From: an uncultured Pelagibacteraceae bacterium
GTDB lineage: Bacteria > Pseudomonadota > Alphaproteobacteria > Pelagibacterales > Pelagibacteraceae
Reading direction: 5' to 3'
Assembly (NCBI GenBank): GCA_902532225.1
Contig: CACAHI010000003.1
Span: 1-63,353, forward strand
Length of the DNA: 63,353 nucleotides
Shown here: one piece after another, positions 18,545 through 29,004 of the stretch
How the letters are laid out: every line of letters starts with the position of its first letter
Position numbering within the stretch: the first letter of the stretch is position 1
Program-made: the position numbers and the translations under genes
The notes under the pieces: model-generated
Told to the model about the DNA's origin: nothing
Databases searched by the model: none
Seen by the model: the letters and a program-made list of their open reading frames with translations, nothing else

Positions 18545-20049
18545 TAAAAAATACCTTTTCTTTTATTCTTTTTTAATTGTGATTTATTAATTTCAATGTT
18601 TAACTTATCTAAATGACCAGATTTTAAATTCTTTAAATTTTGAACATTTTTTAGAAACATTTCACTTTCTTTTTTTGAAATAATATTTTTTGTTAAAATT
18701 AAAAACTTGTTAATATAATTTTTTCTCATAAATGGCCTTAACCCAAATGGATGGGCATCAGCCTTATCAAGTTGTTCAATAATTTTCTTGCCATTTTTTA
18801 ATGTAACAATAACTTTTGCTCCAAAAGATTTGTTTTTAGGATTTGGGTTATGATACTTTCTAGTCCATTTTTTATCTTCATGAGTTTTTATCGAACGCCA
18901 TATTTTTATTGTACTTTTTCTATTTGCTCTTGATTTTGTATAGGATTTTATATGGTGCCAATTTGCATCTTCTAAAGCTACTGCAAAAATATACATTATT
19001 GAATGATCTAAAGTTTCTCTGCTAGAATTAGGATTCATTTTTTGAGGATCATTTGCACCTGTTCCTATTACATTATGAGTATGGTGGCTTGTATAAATAT
19101 CTATTTTTTTTATTTGATTTAAATGATTAATTTTTTTATTAAGTTTTTTTGCAATATCTATTAAAGCCTGGGCTTGATATTCTGCAGAATATTCTTTTGT
19201 GTAAGTTTCTAATATTGCTTTTTTTTCTTCATTTTTTTTTGGTAAAGGAACTTTATATAGTGCTTTTTTTCCATCCAAAATTCTTGCGATTACACTATCT
19301 TCACCTTCATAAATAGGACTTGGTGCACCTTCGCCTCTCATAGCTCTATCAATAGCTTCAATAGCCAATTTGCCCGCATGAGCTGGAGCAAAAGCTTTCC
19401 AGCTGGAAATTTCCCCTTTTCTAGATTGTCTTGTTGAGACCGTTACATGTAAAGATTGTTGAATTGCTTGATAAATCGTTTCCGTATTTAGCTTTAACAT
19501 CGTGCCTAAACCAGCGGCGACACTTGGACCAAGATGGGCTATATGATCAACTTTATGTTTGTGAAGGCAAATACCTTTAACTAAATTAACTTGAACTTCG
19601 TATGCTGTAATAATTCCTTTAATTAAGTTAATACCACTAACTTTCTTTTGTTGTGCTACAGCTATAAGTGGTGGAATGTTATCGCCGGGATGACTGTAAT
19701 CTGCAGCTAAAAATGTATCGTGAAAATCCAATTCTCTCACAGCTGTTCCATTTGCCCATGCAGCCCATTCACAATCAAATTTAAGTTTTGATTTTACTCC
19801 AAACAAAGTTGCTCCATTTTTTTTAGGATGTCTCATAGCCATTTCCCTTGATGAAATTACTGGTTTTCTGTTTAACGAAGCAATTGCGACAGAAGCATTA
19901 TCAATAATTCTATTTATAACCATATTTAATGATTTTTTATTAATTTTTGAATTGTCACTAGCTATTTCTGCTAATTTCCATGCCAATTGTTTTTTTTTTG
20001 GCAAATATGTTCTAGATGGATAAACTTTTATATTATGAACTATCACCAT
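18544..20049 (-). CDS. prpD: 2-methylcitrate dehydratase (MmgE/PrpD family)
   Basis: ELDFHDTFLAADYSHPGDNIPPLIAVAQ; operon context. Confidence 0.9.
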   Translation of the reverse strand: MVIVHNIKVYPSRTYLPKKKQLAWKLAEIASDNSKINKKSLNMVINRIIDNASVAIASLNRKPVISSREMAMRHPKKNGATLFGVKSKLKFDCEWAAWANGTAVRELDFHDTFLAADYSHPGDNIPPLIAVAQQKKVSGINLIKGIITAYEVQVNLVKGICLHKHKVDHIAHLGPSVAAGLGTMLKLNTETIYQAIQQSLHVTVSTRQSRKGEISSWKAFAPAHAGKLAIEAIDRAMRGEGAPSPIYEGEDSVIARILDGKKALYKVPLPKKNEEKKAILETYTKEYSAEYQAQALIDIAKKLNKKINHLNQIKKIDIYTSHHTHNVIGTGANDPQKMNPNSSRETLDHSIMYIFAVALEDANWHHIKSYTKSRANRKSTIKIWRSIKTHEDKKWTRKYHNPNPKNKSFGAKVIVTLKNGKKIIEQLDKADAHPFGLRPFMRKNYINKFLILTKNIISKKESEMFLKNVQNLKNLKSGHLDKLNIEINKSQLKKNKRKGIF

Positions 20050-20066
20050 GTCTCCTAAAAATATAT

Positions 20067-20666
20067 TTACTGTAATACAATAATAATTGCAGTTATCAAA
20101 AGTAAAATTGCTAAAAAATACTCAATTAATGCTTTTATTTTATTATTCTTAACCATATTTCTTATAGCTGATCCAAAAGCAGCCCAAGGCGATATAGATA
20201 ATGGACAAATGATTAGAGCAACTATTCCAATAAGAAAAATTGAAAAAAATAAATCCCCATCCTTAGGCAAAAAACCTGAAGCAGCCATACTTGATATAGT
20301 CCAAGCTTTAGGATTTATTAATTGAAATAATGAAGCTTCATGGAATTTCAAAGGCCTTGAATCATCTTCTTTGATTTTGCTAAAAGATCCAATAATTTTA
20401 TAGCCAAGATACAAAAGGTAAAGTGCACATAATATTTTTAAAATATTTTGTAGGTGAGGAAAAATTTGAAAAATTTTTCCCAAACCCAAACATACTAAAA
20501 CTAACTGTAAAACATGACCAATTGTAATACCCGTCATGTGTGGGATAGTTTTTATAAAACCAAACTTTAGGCCAGACGCGAGTACCATTGCATTATTTGG
20601 ACCAGGGGTCACATACATTACAAAGTAAAAACTAATTAATGCTATTAAAATTTCTACATCAATCAT
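20067..20666 (-). CDS. LysE family translocator
   Basis: YVTPGPNNAMVLASGLKFG, INPKAW. Confidence 0.85.
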   Translation of the reverse strand: MIDVEILIALISFYFVMYVTPGPNNAMVLASGLKFGFIKTIPHMTGITIGHVLQLVLVCLGLGKIFQIFPHLQNILKILCALYLLYLGYKIIGSFSKIKEDDSRPLKFHEASLFQLINPKAWTISSMAASGFLPKDGDLFFSIFLIGIVALIICPLSISPWAAFGSAIRNMVKNNKIKALIEYFLAILLLITAIIIVLQ

Positions 20667-21348
20667 GAATGTACGATGATATTATTTTTTCTATACCAAT
20701 AAAATCTTTTATTAAATGATCGTGAGGAATTTCTTTAACTTTCTTTTCAGTATAACCGTCTTCTAAAAGTATAAAAGGTATATCAGCAGCTTTTGCTGTG
20801 CTAGAGTCAGTTTCGCTATCTCCTATCATTAAACTTTTATTTAAATCACCTTGCATAATTTCTATAACACTTGTTAAGTGTCTTGGATCAGGTTTGCAAT
20901 ATTCAAAAGTATTACTTCCAGCAATATACTCAAAATAGTCATATACATTAATTTTTTTTAGCAAATCCTTTGCCAAATAATCTTGTTTATTTGTGCATAT
21001 ACCAAGTGAAATATTTTTCTTTTTGCACCACTTTAAAAAATCTAAAGCTCCATTTACTAATTTGCTTTCATTAGCAATATTTTTTGCATAAAAATTTATA
21101 AATTCTGTTATCATTTCTTTTTTAATTTTATCATCATTAATTTTACCTAATTCTTTTTTTGCCTGACCCCAGACAGATCGTCCTATTAATGACTTTGTTC
21201 CTTTGCCTACCAATTTTCTAATATCGTCGGTAGATTTTGTTTCGTATCCAAATTTTTTCATTACATAATTGTGAGCATTCATTAAATCAGGCGCTGTGTC
21301 GACCAAAGTTCCGTCAAGATCGAATATTATTGTTAAATTTTGAGTCAT
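20659..21348 (-). CDS. gph: HAD phosphatase, phosphoglycolate phosphatase-like
   Basis: FDLDGTLVDTAPDL; MIGDSETDSSTAKAADIPFILL. Confidence 0.8.
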   Translation of the reverse strand: MTQNLTIIFDLDGTLVDTAPDLMNAHNYVMKKFGYETKSTDDIRKLVGKGTKSLIGRSVWGQAKKELGKINDDKIKKEMITEFINFYAKNIANESKLVNGALDFLKWCKKKNISLGICTNKQDYLAKDLLKKINVYDYFEYIAGSNTFEYCKPDPRHLTSVIEIMQGDLNKSLMIGDSETDSSTAKAADIPFILLEDGYTEKKVKEIPHDHLIKDFIGIEKIISSYIHD

Positions 21349-21420
21349 TTTAAAAGTATTAATAAGAAATAATTTGTGACTTAAAGAACATTATTACTTA
21401 ACTATAAGAAATCTTATTAA

Positions 21421-22032
21421 ATGAAACAAATAAATTTACAAGATAATTTAAGAAAAAAATTCATAAAAAAAGGAGTTAAGATGACAGCTCCCGAAACTGT
21501 TTATTTTTCGAATGATACTAAAATTGGAAAAAATGTGACTATCGACCCTTACGTTGTAATTGGAAAAAAAGTGCAAATTAATAATAACGTAACGATACAT
21601 TCATTCTCACATTTGGAAAATGCGAAATTAGAAAACAATGTGACTGTCGGACCTTATGCAAGATTAAGACCAGGATCAGTTTTAAAACCAGGTTCAAGAG
21701 TAGGAAATTTTGTAGAAATTAAAAAAAGTGTGATCGGCAAAGGAACAAAGGTAAATCATTTATCTTATATAGGAGATTCACAAATTGGAAAAAAAGTAAA
21801 TGTTGGTGCTGGAACAATTACTTGTAATTATGATGGAATAAAAAAAAATAAAACAAAAATTAAAGACAAAGTTTTTATTGGATCAAACTCATCTTTAGTA
21901 GCGCCTGTTACCATTGATGAAAGTAGCGTTATCGGCGCTGGTTCTGTTATTACAAAAAATGTTAAAAAAAAATCTTTAGCTTTAACTAGAAGCGATCAAA
22001 TTCAAATTAACAATTATAAAAGAAAAAAATAA
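21421..22032 (+). CDS. Stand-alone GlmU C-terminal-like left-handed beta-helix acetyltransferase
   Basis: GPYARLRPGSVLKPGSRVGNFVEIKKSVIGKGTKVNHLSYIGDSQIGKKVNVGAGTITCNYDG; no uridylyltransferase domain. Confidence 0.8.
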   Translation: MKQINLQDNLRKKFIKKGVKMTAPETVYFSNDTKIGKNVTIDPYVVIGKKVQINNNVTIHSFSHLENAKLENNVTVGPYARLRPGSVLKPGSRVGNFVEIKKSVIGKGTKVNHLSYIGDSQIGKKVNVGAGTITCNYDGIKKNKTKIKDKVFIGSNSSLVAPVTIDESSVIGAGSVITKNVKKKSLALTRSDQIQINNYKRKK

Positions 22033-23852
22033 TGTGTGGAATAGTTGGAATTGCAAGCAATAAGCAAGTTACATCGTCAATAATAAATTCTTTAAGAAAA
22101 TTGGAGTACAGGGGATATGATTCTGCCGGCATAGCAACTCTAAATGATGGGTTTATTAAAGAAGTTAAATGTGAAGGAAGAGTAGAGGCTTTAGAAAAAA
22201 ATCTATCTAAAAATAAATTAGTCGGAAATATTGGCATTGGACATGTTAGGTGGGCGACTCACGGTATACCAAGCACACTAAATGCTCACCCTCATTCTTC
22301 TGAAAATGTATCAGTTGTACATAATGGAATTATCGAAAACTCAACCATCCTGAAAAAATTTTTAGTTAACAAAGGACACAAATTTAAATCTCAAACTGAT
22401 ACAGAAGTTATAGTTCATTTGATAACTGAATATTTGAAAAAAAATGATTTAAAAAAATCTATTATTAAAATGTTAAAAAAACTTCATGGTAGTTTTGCCC
22501 TAGGTATAATTTTTAAAGATCAACCAGATTTGATTATAGGTGCTAGAAGAGGATCCCCGCTAGCAGTTGGATATGGACCATCAGAAAATTATCTTGGATC
22601 AGATTCTTATGCTTTAAAATCAATGACAAGTAAAATTTCTTATTTAAATGACGGTGAGTTTTGTATTATTAAAAAAGATAATGTTGAATTTTTTGATGAA
22701 AAAGGAAAAAAAATTAATAAAAAAGTTTTAACCCTTTCTTCTAATGAGAAGAACTATGACAAAGGTGATTATAAACATTTTATGGCTAAAGAAATAGAAG
22801 AGCAACCAACAACAATAAAAAATTGTATTAATGAGTATATTGATAAGATAAATAGCTCCATCAATATTTTTAATTTTCCTTGGAAGTCAAATGAGATTTC
22901 ATCAATAGTTTTAATAGGGTGTGGAACTGCATATCATTCTTGTTTAATGGCAAAATATTGGTTTGAACAATTAACTACATTAAATGTGACAGTTGATATT
23001 GCGTCTGAATTTAGATATCGAAAAAATAGATTTAGTAAGGATATTTTATATGTATTTGTATCACAATCAGGGGAAACAGCAGATACTTTTGCCGCATTAG
23101 ATTTATGTAATAAAAAAAAAATGAAAACTTGTAGCGTTGTTAACATTGTAGAAAGTTCAATAGCCAGAGAGTCTAAATTTGTTTTACCTATACATTGTGG
23201 ACCTGAAGTTGGCGTTGCTTCTACTAAAGCTTTTTTAGGTCAAATGTTAGTTCTGTACATTCTATGTTTAAAACTTGCAAATATGAGAGGTGATATAGTT
23301 AAAAATGTATATCTTAAAAAAATAAAATCTTTATTTTCTTTATCAAAATTAGCCAATCAAACTTTAGAAACAGAAAACAAAATACAGTCTATTTGTGGTT
23401 CATTTGTAAATATAAAAGGGTCAATGTTTTTAGGAAGAGGGTATTCTTTTCCTATAGCTCTTGAAGGTGCATTGAAATTAAAAGAATTAGCTTACGTTCA
23501 CGCCGAGGGTTATCCAGCTGGAGAAATGAAACATGGTCCTCTTGCTTTAATAGAAGAAGGAATGCCAGTTGTAGTATTGGCTCCAAGAGACGAATATTAC
23601 AAAAAAACTATTTCTAATATGCAAGAGGTAATTGCGAGAGGTGCTAAAGTTTTATTAATTACAAATAAAAGTAAAGATGAAATTTATTCTGAAAATATTT
23701 GGGAAAAAATTGAAGTTGAAAATACTTCTGATGACTTATTGCCATTTTTAATTACAATTCCACTGCAAAAATTGGCTTACTATTCTGCTTTGAAAAAAGG
23801 TTACGACATAGATAAACCAAGAAATTTAGCAAAATCTGTAACTGTTGAATAA
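22032..23852 (+). CDS. glmS: Glutamine--fructose-6-phosphate aminotransferase (isomerizing)
   Basis: MCGIVGIASNKQ; RWATHGIPSTLNAHPH; C-terminal DKPRNLAKSVTVE. Confidence 0.95.
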   Translation: MCGIVGIASNKQVTSSIINSLRKLEYRGYDSAGIATLNDGFIKEVKCEGRVEALEKNLSKNKLVGNIGIGHVRWATHGIPSTLNAHPHSSENVSVVHNGIIENSTILKKFLVNKGHKFKSQTDTEVIVHLITEYLKKNDLKKSIIKMLKKLHGSFALGIIFKDQPDLIIGARRGSPLAVGYGPSENYLGSDSYALKSMTSKISYLNDGEFCIIKKDNVEFFDEKGKKINKKVLTLSSNEKNYDKGDYKHFMAKEIEEQPTTIKNCINEYIDKINSSINIFNFPWKSNEISSIVLIGCGTAYHSCLMAKYWFEQLTTLNVTVDIASEFRYRKNRFSKDILYVFVSQSGETADTFAALDLCNKKKMKTCSVVNIVESSIARESKFVLPIHCGPEVGVASTKAFLGQMLVLYILCLKLANMRGDIVKNVYLKKIKSLFSLSKLANQTLETENKIQSICGSFVNIKGSMFLGRGYSFPIALEGALKLKELAYVHAEGYPAGEMKHGPLALIEEGMPVVVLAPRDEYYKKTISNMQEVIARGAKVLLITNKSKDEIYSENIWEKIEVENTSDDLLPFLITIPLQKLAYYSALKKGYDIDKPRNLAKSVTVE

Positions 23853-23887
23853 TCAATAAACTCTGTTAGAACACTCTTAGGTTGAAT

Positions 23888-25267
23888 ATGAAAAAATGGA
23901 AAATTAATAGTTGGAGAAATTATCCTGTAAAACACATCCCAACATATGAGGATGAGAAAGAACTAAATATGGTTCTTAATAAAATAAAAAATTTTCCTCC
24001 TCTAGTATTTGCTGGTGAGACAAGACATTTAAAAGAACAACTTGCAAATGTTGTTGATGGAAAAGCTTTTTTACTACAGGGAGGCGATTGTGCAGAAAGT
24101 TTTGCTGAATTTAATCCAGATAAAATAAGAGATTACTTTAAAGTTATTTTGCAAATGTCTTTGGTATTAACATATTCAGCTTCGCTCCCAGTAGTTAAAC
24201 TAGGAAGAATTGCTGGACAATTTTCTAAACCAAGAAGTGCACCAACTGAAAAACAAGGTGATAAAGAACTACCAAGTTATTTAGGTGACAATATAAATGG
24301 CATTGAGTTCAGTGAGAAATCTAGAAAACCTGATCCAAAAAGATTATTTAAAGCATATTCTCAATCTGCTTCTACATTAAACTTGATAAGAGCATTTTGT
24401 CATGGTGGATTTGCTGATTTAAAAAAAGTTCATTTATGGAATTTGGGATATATAAAAAAAAGTCCACAAGCTAAAAAATTTAAAGAATTAGAAGATAAAA
24501 TAGCTGATGCTTTAGCATTTATGGATGCTTGCGGAATAAATTCAGATTTTAACAGAAGATTAAAAACTGTAAATTTCTGGACTTCTCATGAAGCATTGCT
24601 GCTACCGTTTGAAGAAAATATGACTAGAGTTGATTCTACAACCGGGGAATATCATGATACATCAGCACATTTTGTTTGGATAGGAGATAGAACAAGACAA
24701 CTTGATGGAGGTCACGTTGAGTTTTGCAGAGGTATTGAAAACCCAATAGGTATTAAATGTGGCCCAACATCTAAACCCGATGAGATTGCTAAAATTTGTA
24801 ACGTGATTAATCCTAAGAATGAAAAAGGAAAAATTACTTTAATTTCAAGATTTGGTCATGATAAAGTAGAAAAATTTTTACCTAAATTAATAAGAGGAAT
24901 TAAAAAAGAAGGTCTTAATGTTATTTGGTCATGTGATCCAATGCATGGAAATACAATTAAGTCTACGACTGGATTTAAAACAAGACCTTTTAATAATGTG
25001 GTAAAAGAAGTAAAAAATGTTTTTGCCGTTCATCAAAGCGAAGGGTCTTACGCAGGTGGTTTACATATAGAAATGACGGGCCAGAATGTCACAGAATGCA
25101 CAGGCGGAGCAAAAAATATCTCAGATCAAGATTTATCAAGCAGATATCATACTCATTGTGATCCAAGATTGAATGCTGACCAAGCTTTAGAGCTTGCATT
25201 TCTAATTTCTGATGAGATTAAAAAGAATTCTATTTACGCAAGAAGCGGAATTAGAGCGGCTTCTTAA
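23888..25267 (+). CDS. Class II 3-deoxy-7-phosphoheptulonate synthase
   Basis: LLQGGDCAESFAEF; VWIGDRTRQLDGGHVEF; HTHCDPRLNADQALELAFL. Confidence 0.93.
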   Translation: MKKWKINSWRNYPVKHIPTYEDEKELNMVLNKIKNFPPLVFAGETRHLKEQLANVVDGKAFLLQGGDCAESFAEFNPDKIRDYFKVILQMSLVLTYSASLPVVKLGRIAGQFSKPRSAPTEKQGDKELPSYLGDNINGIEFSEKSRKPDPKRLFKAYSQSASTLNLIRAFCHGGFADLKKVHLWNLGYIKKSPQAKKFKELEDKIADALAFMDACGINSDFNRRLKTVNFWTSHEALLLPFEENMTRVDSTTGEYHDTSAHFVWIGDRTRQLDGGHVEFCRGIENPIGIKCGPTSKPDEIAKICNVINPKNEKGKITLISRFGHDKVEKFLPKLIRGIKKEGLNVIWSCDPMHGNTIKSTTGFKTRPFNNVVKEVKNVFAVHQSEGSYAGGLHIEMTGQNVTECTGGAKNISDQDLSSRYHTHCDPRLNADQALELAFLISDEIKKNSIYARSGIRAAS

Positions 25268-25305
25268 ACGTTTATAAAAGAAATCCTTTAACGTATATTT
25301 GAATT

Positions 25306-26043
25306 ATGGAAGTAAGTAAAAAAATTATATTTATAAAAGATTGGATATTGAATTATGTAAATTCAATGCCAAAAAAAGCACAATCATTAATTATTGGAAT
25401 TTCTGGTGGTATAGATTCATCAGTATCGAGTACTTTGTCAGCTATGACAGGCTTAAAAACTATAGTTTTAACTATGCCAATAAAACAAATAACAAACCAA
25501 CACGATTTAAGCATTCAACATAGAGATTGGTTAAAAGAGAAATTTAAAAATGTTGAAGCGCACACAATTGAACTGGACGAAGTATTTAACTCATTTAAAT
25601 TAAAACTATCAAAGTTTGATAATGATCATGGTTTGGCAAACTCAAGAGCCAGAATAAGAATGACAACACTTTATCAAGTAGCTTCAGCTAACAATGGAAT
25701 TGTAGTTGGAACAGGAAATAAAGTTGAAGACTTTGGTGTAGGTTTTTACACAAAATATGGAGATGGAGGAGTCGATATTTCACCATTAGCAGACTGTACA
25801 AAAACAGAAATATGGGAACTAGGTAGAGAGCTTGGCATAACAAAAAAAATAATAGATGCTCAACCAACAGATGGTTTATGGGACGATGGGAGAACTGATG
25901 AAGGACAGTTAGGATTAACATATCAAGAACTGGAAGAAGCTATGAATAACGAAAACTCGAAAAATAGAAAAAAATATCTTGAGATTAGAAAATTAAATTT
26001 ACACAAAATGAATTCAATTCCGGTATGCAAAATTCCAAAGTAA
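25306..26043 (+). CDS. nadE: Ammonia-dependent NAD+ synthase
   Basis: IIGISGGIDSSVSSTL; GTGNKVEDFGVGFYTKYGDGGVDISPLADCTKTEIW. Confidence 0.9.
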   Translation: MEVSKKIIFIKDWILNYVNSMPKKAQSLIIGISGGIDSSVSSTLSAMTGLKTIVLTMPIKQITNQHDLSIQHRDWLKEKFKNVEAHTIELDEVFNSFKLKLSKFDNDHGLANSRARIRMTTLYQVASANNGIVVGTGNKVEDFGVGFYTKYGDGGVDISPLADCTKTEIWELGRELGITKKIIDAQPTDGLWDDGRTDEGQLGLTYQELEEAMNNENSKNRKKYLEIRKLNLHKMNSIPVCKIPK

Positions 26044-26044
26044 A

Positions 26045-27406
26045 ATGAATAAAGATATTTTTTTGACAAATAGTCTAGGTAACAAAAAGGAAAAATTTGT
26101 ACCTATTGATAAAAATAAAATAGGAATGTACGTATGTGGACCAACTGTTTACGACGATCCACACATAGGTAACGCTAGACCCTTAGTAGTTTTTGATATT
26201 TTATATAAAGTTTTAAAATGTAATTACGGAAGCAAATCAGTCTCTTATGTGCGAAATATAACCGATGTTGACGATAAAATAATTCAATCATCTATTGAAA
26301 AAAAAATATCTATTGAAGATTTAACAAAAAAAGTAACAACAAACTATCATAGCGATTGCGATTATTTAAAATGTGAAAAACCAAATGAAGAACCAAAGGC
26401 TACTGAAAATATTTCACTTATGGTGAAAATGACTGAGGAGCTGATCAAAAAAAACTTTGCTTACATTAATAATAATCATGTTTATTTTGAAGTAAAAAAA
26501 TTTAAAGATTATGGAAAACTTTCAAATAAAAACTTAGACGAATTAATAGCCGGTTCCAGAGTTGAAATATCAGAAAATAAAAAAAATCCTGAAGATTTTG
26601 TTTTATGGAAGCCATCTAAAGAAAATGAACCATCTTGGGATTCTCCATGGGGCAAGGGTAGACCAGGATGGCATTTAGAATGTTCTGTAATGTCAAAAAA
26701 ATATCTTGGAACAAAATTTGATATCCATGGAGGAGGAAGAGATTTAATATTTCCTCACCATGAAAATGAAATTGCTCAATCAAGATGCGCTAACGATACT
26801 GATGTATTTGCAAATTATTGGTTACACAATGGATTCATCACAATTTCAAACGAGAAAATGGCAAAATCACAAGGTAATATTTTAAAAATAAAAGATCTTA
26901 AAAAAAGTATCAATGGTCAAGTTTTAAGACTAGCTCTTATAAGCGCTCATTACAAACAACCTTTAGATTGGAACGATAAGTTGCTTAATGAATGTCAAAA
27001 AATTTTAAACAAGTGGTACGATTGTTATGTTGAAGTAAAAAAAAGTGTTTTAATCCCTGAGGAATTTCTAGAACCTCTTTATGATGATTTAAATACACCA
27101 GGCTACATTTCAAATATTCATAAATTATATGATAAGGCACAAAATGGAAGCATCGAAGATAAAGAAATTTTTACTACAGCATGTAATTTTATTGGTTTAC
27201 TGACAGATACAAAAAATCAATGGTTAAAATTTAAAAAGGAAAAATCAGATATATCCGAGGAAGAAATATTATCTAAAATTAAAGAACGTGACAAAGCAAG
27301 AAAAAATAAAGATTATAAACTGTCAGATGAAATTAGAAATGAGTTATTAAACAAAGGTGTTTTAATAGAAGATAAAGATGGTAAAACCACTTGGAAATTA
27401 AAATGA
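26045..27406 (+). CDS. cysS: Cysteinyl-tRNA synthetase
   Basis: MYVCGPTVYDDPHIGNARPLVVFD; HGGGRDLIFPHHENEIAQS; KMAKSQGN. Confidence 0.95.
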   Translation: MNKDIFLTNSLGNKKEKFVPIDKNKIGMYVCGPTVYDDPHIGNARPLVVFDILYKVLKCNYGSKSVSYVRNITDVDDKIIQSSIEKKISIEDLTKKVTTNYHSDCDYLKCEKPNEEPKATENISLMVKMTEELIKKNFAYINNNHVYFEVKKFKDYGKLSNKNLDELIAGSRVEISENKKNPEDFVLWKPSKENEPSWDSPWGKGRPGWHLECSVMSKKYLGTKFDIHGGGRDLIFPHHENEIAQSRCANDTDVFANYWLHNGFITISNEKMAKSQGNILKIKDLKKSINGQVLRLALISAHYKQPLDWNDKLLNECQKILNKWYDCYVEVKKSVLIPEEFLEPLYDDLNTPGYISNIHKLYDKAQNGSIEDKEIFTTACNFIGLLTDTKNQWLKFKKEKSDISEEEILSKIKERDKARKNKDYKLSDEIRNELLNKGVLIEDKDGKTTWKLK

Positions 27407-29004
27407 GTAAAGAAAAACTATATATATTTGATACTACATTAAGAGATGGAGCACAAACTCAAGGTGTAGATTTTTCTATTGATGATAAACTTAAAATAAC
27501 GGAAGCTTTGGATGTTCTGGGAGTAGATTATATAGAAGGAGGTTGGCCAGGAGCCAACCCAACAGATACAGAATTTTTTCAAAAAAAAATTAATTGTAAA
27601 AACTCTATACTAACAGCATTTGGTATGACAAAAAAAACTGGAAGAAGCGCGGATAATGATCCTGGTTTATCTGCTCTTTTAAATAGCAACACAAAAGCTA
27701 TATGTATAGTTGGAAAGTCATGGGATTTTCATGTTGATGTTGCTCTTGGGATTTCTAATGAGGAAAATTTAGAAAATATTAGCGAAAGTGCAAAGCTTTT
27801 TGTAAAGGAAAAAAAAGAATTTATGTTTGATGCTGAACATTTCTTTGATGGTTATAAAGCAAATTCTAAATACACCATATCTTGTCTAAAAGCTGCTTAC
27901 GACAATGGAGCTAGATGGATAGTATTATGTGATACAAATGGTGGAACTTTGCCACATGAAGTGACAAAAATAGTTAACGAGGTTACAAAAGTTATTCCTG
28001 GAAAAAATTTAGGAATTCATGCACATAATGATACTGGCAATGCTGTTTCAAACACTCTAGCAGCTGTCTTAGCTGGAGTAAGACAAGTACAAGGAACTAT
28101 AAATGGATTGGGTGAAAGATGTGGAAATGCAAATCTAATGTCTTTAATACCAACATTTTACTTAAAAAAAGATTTTTCAAGTAAGTTTGAAATAAATATC
28201 AAAAAAAATAATATTAAAAATTTAACTCAGTGTTCAAGACTTTTAGATGAAATACTAAATAGAAAACCTAATAAACATCTTCCATATGTGGGAGCGGCTG
28301 CGTTTTCACACAAAGGAGGTTTGCACGTTTCTGCGGTTCAAAAAGATCCAAAAACTTATGAACATATAAATCCAGAAGAAGTTGGTAATGTAAGAAATAT
28401 TGTTGTTTCTGATCAAGCTGGAAAATCAAATATATTATCAAGATTAAAAACTATTGGAGTTGATGTAAAAGAAAACGATCCAAAAATTAAAAAATTATTA
28501 GATGAAGTTAAAGATAGAGAATTTATAGGCTACAGTTATGACGGTGCTGATGCATCTTTTGAATTATTAGCTAGAAGAATAATGAGCAAGATACCTAGAT
28601 ACATTTTAATCAAAGAATATGATGTAACAGTCAAAAAAAATTCTACAGGAAATATAATATCATCTGCAAAAGCACATTTAGAAGTAGATGGAGAAAAAAT
28701 TATTTGTGAGGGTGAGGGGAACGGACCAGTTAATGCATTAGATAATGCTATAAGAAATAACGTAGATCGATTAGCAAAATATTCAAAATATTTAAAAGAT
28801 CTTAAATTAGTTGACTACAAGGTTAGAATTTTAAACACCGGAACAGAAGCGATAACGAGAGTTTCTATCGAGAGCACTGACTCAAAAGGAAAAAATTGGT
28901 TTACAATTGGTGTTTCAACAAACATAATAGAAGCTTCATTTAAAGCTTTAATTGATAGTTTAGATTATAAGTTATTTAAAGATAATGCTCCTGCAAGTAA
29001 TTAA
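27403..29004 (+). CDS. cimA: Citramalate synthase (LeuA/homocitrate synthase superfamily)
   Basis: YIFDTTLRDGAQTQGVDFSIDDKLKI; overall length and C-terminal regulatory-type domain. Confidence 0.85.
   Translation: MSKEKLYIFDTTLRDGAQTQGVDFSIDDKLKITEALDVLGVDYIEGGWPGANPTDTEFFQKKINCKNSILTAFGMTKKTGRSADNDPGLSALLNSNTKAICIVGKSWDFHVDVALGISNEENLENISESAKLFVKEKKEFMFDAEHFFDGYKANSKYTISCLKAAYDNGARWIVLCDTNGGTLPHEVTKIVNEVTKVIPGKNLGIHAHNDTGNAVSNTLAAVLAGVRQVQGTINGLGERCGNANLMSLIPTFYLKKDFSSKFEINIKKNNIKNLTQCSRLLDEILNRKPNKHLPYVGAAAFSHKGGLHVSAVQKDPKTYEHINPEEVGNVRNIVVSDQAGKSNILSRLKTIGVDVKENDPKIKKLLDEVKDREFIGYSYDGADASFELLARRIMSKIPRYILIKEYDVTVKKNSTGNIISSAKAHLEVDGEKIICEGEGNGPVNALDNAIRNNVDRLAKYSKYLKDLKLVDYKVRILNTGTEAITRVSIESTDSKGKNWFTIGVSTNIIEASFKALIDSLDYKLFKDNAPASN

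Noticed and set aside
18544-20049. Riboswitch (glycine or SAM-V type, known in SAR11) ahead of the prp genes
   Set aside because: The prpD upstream gap is only 17 bp and no riboswitch-like structure is present
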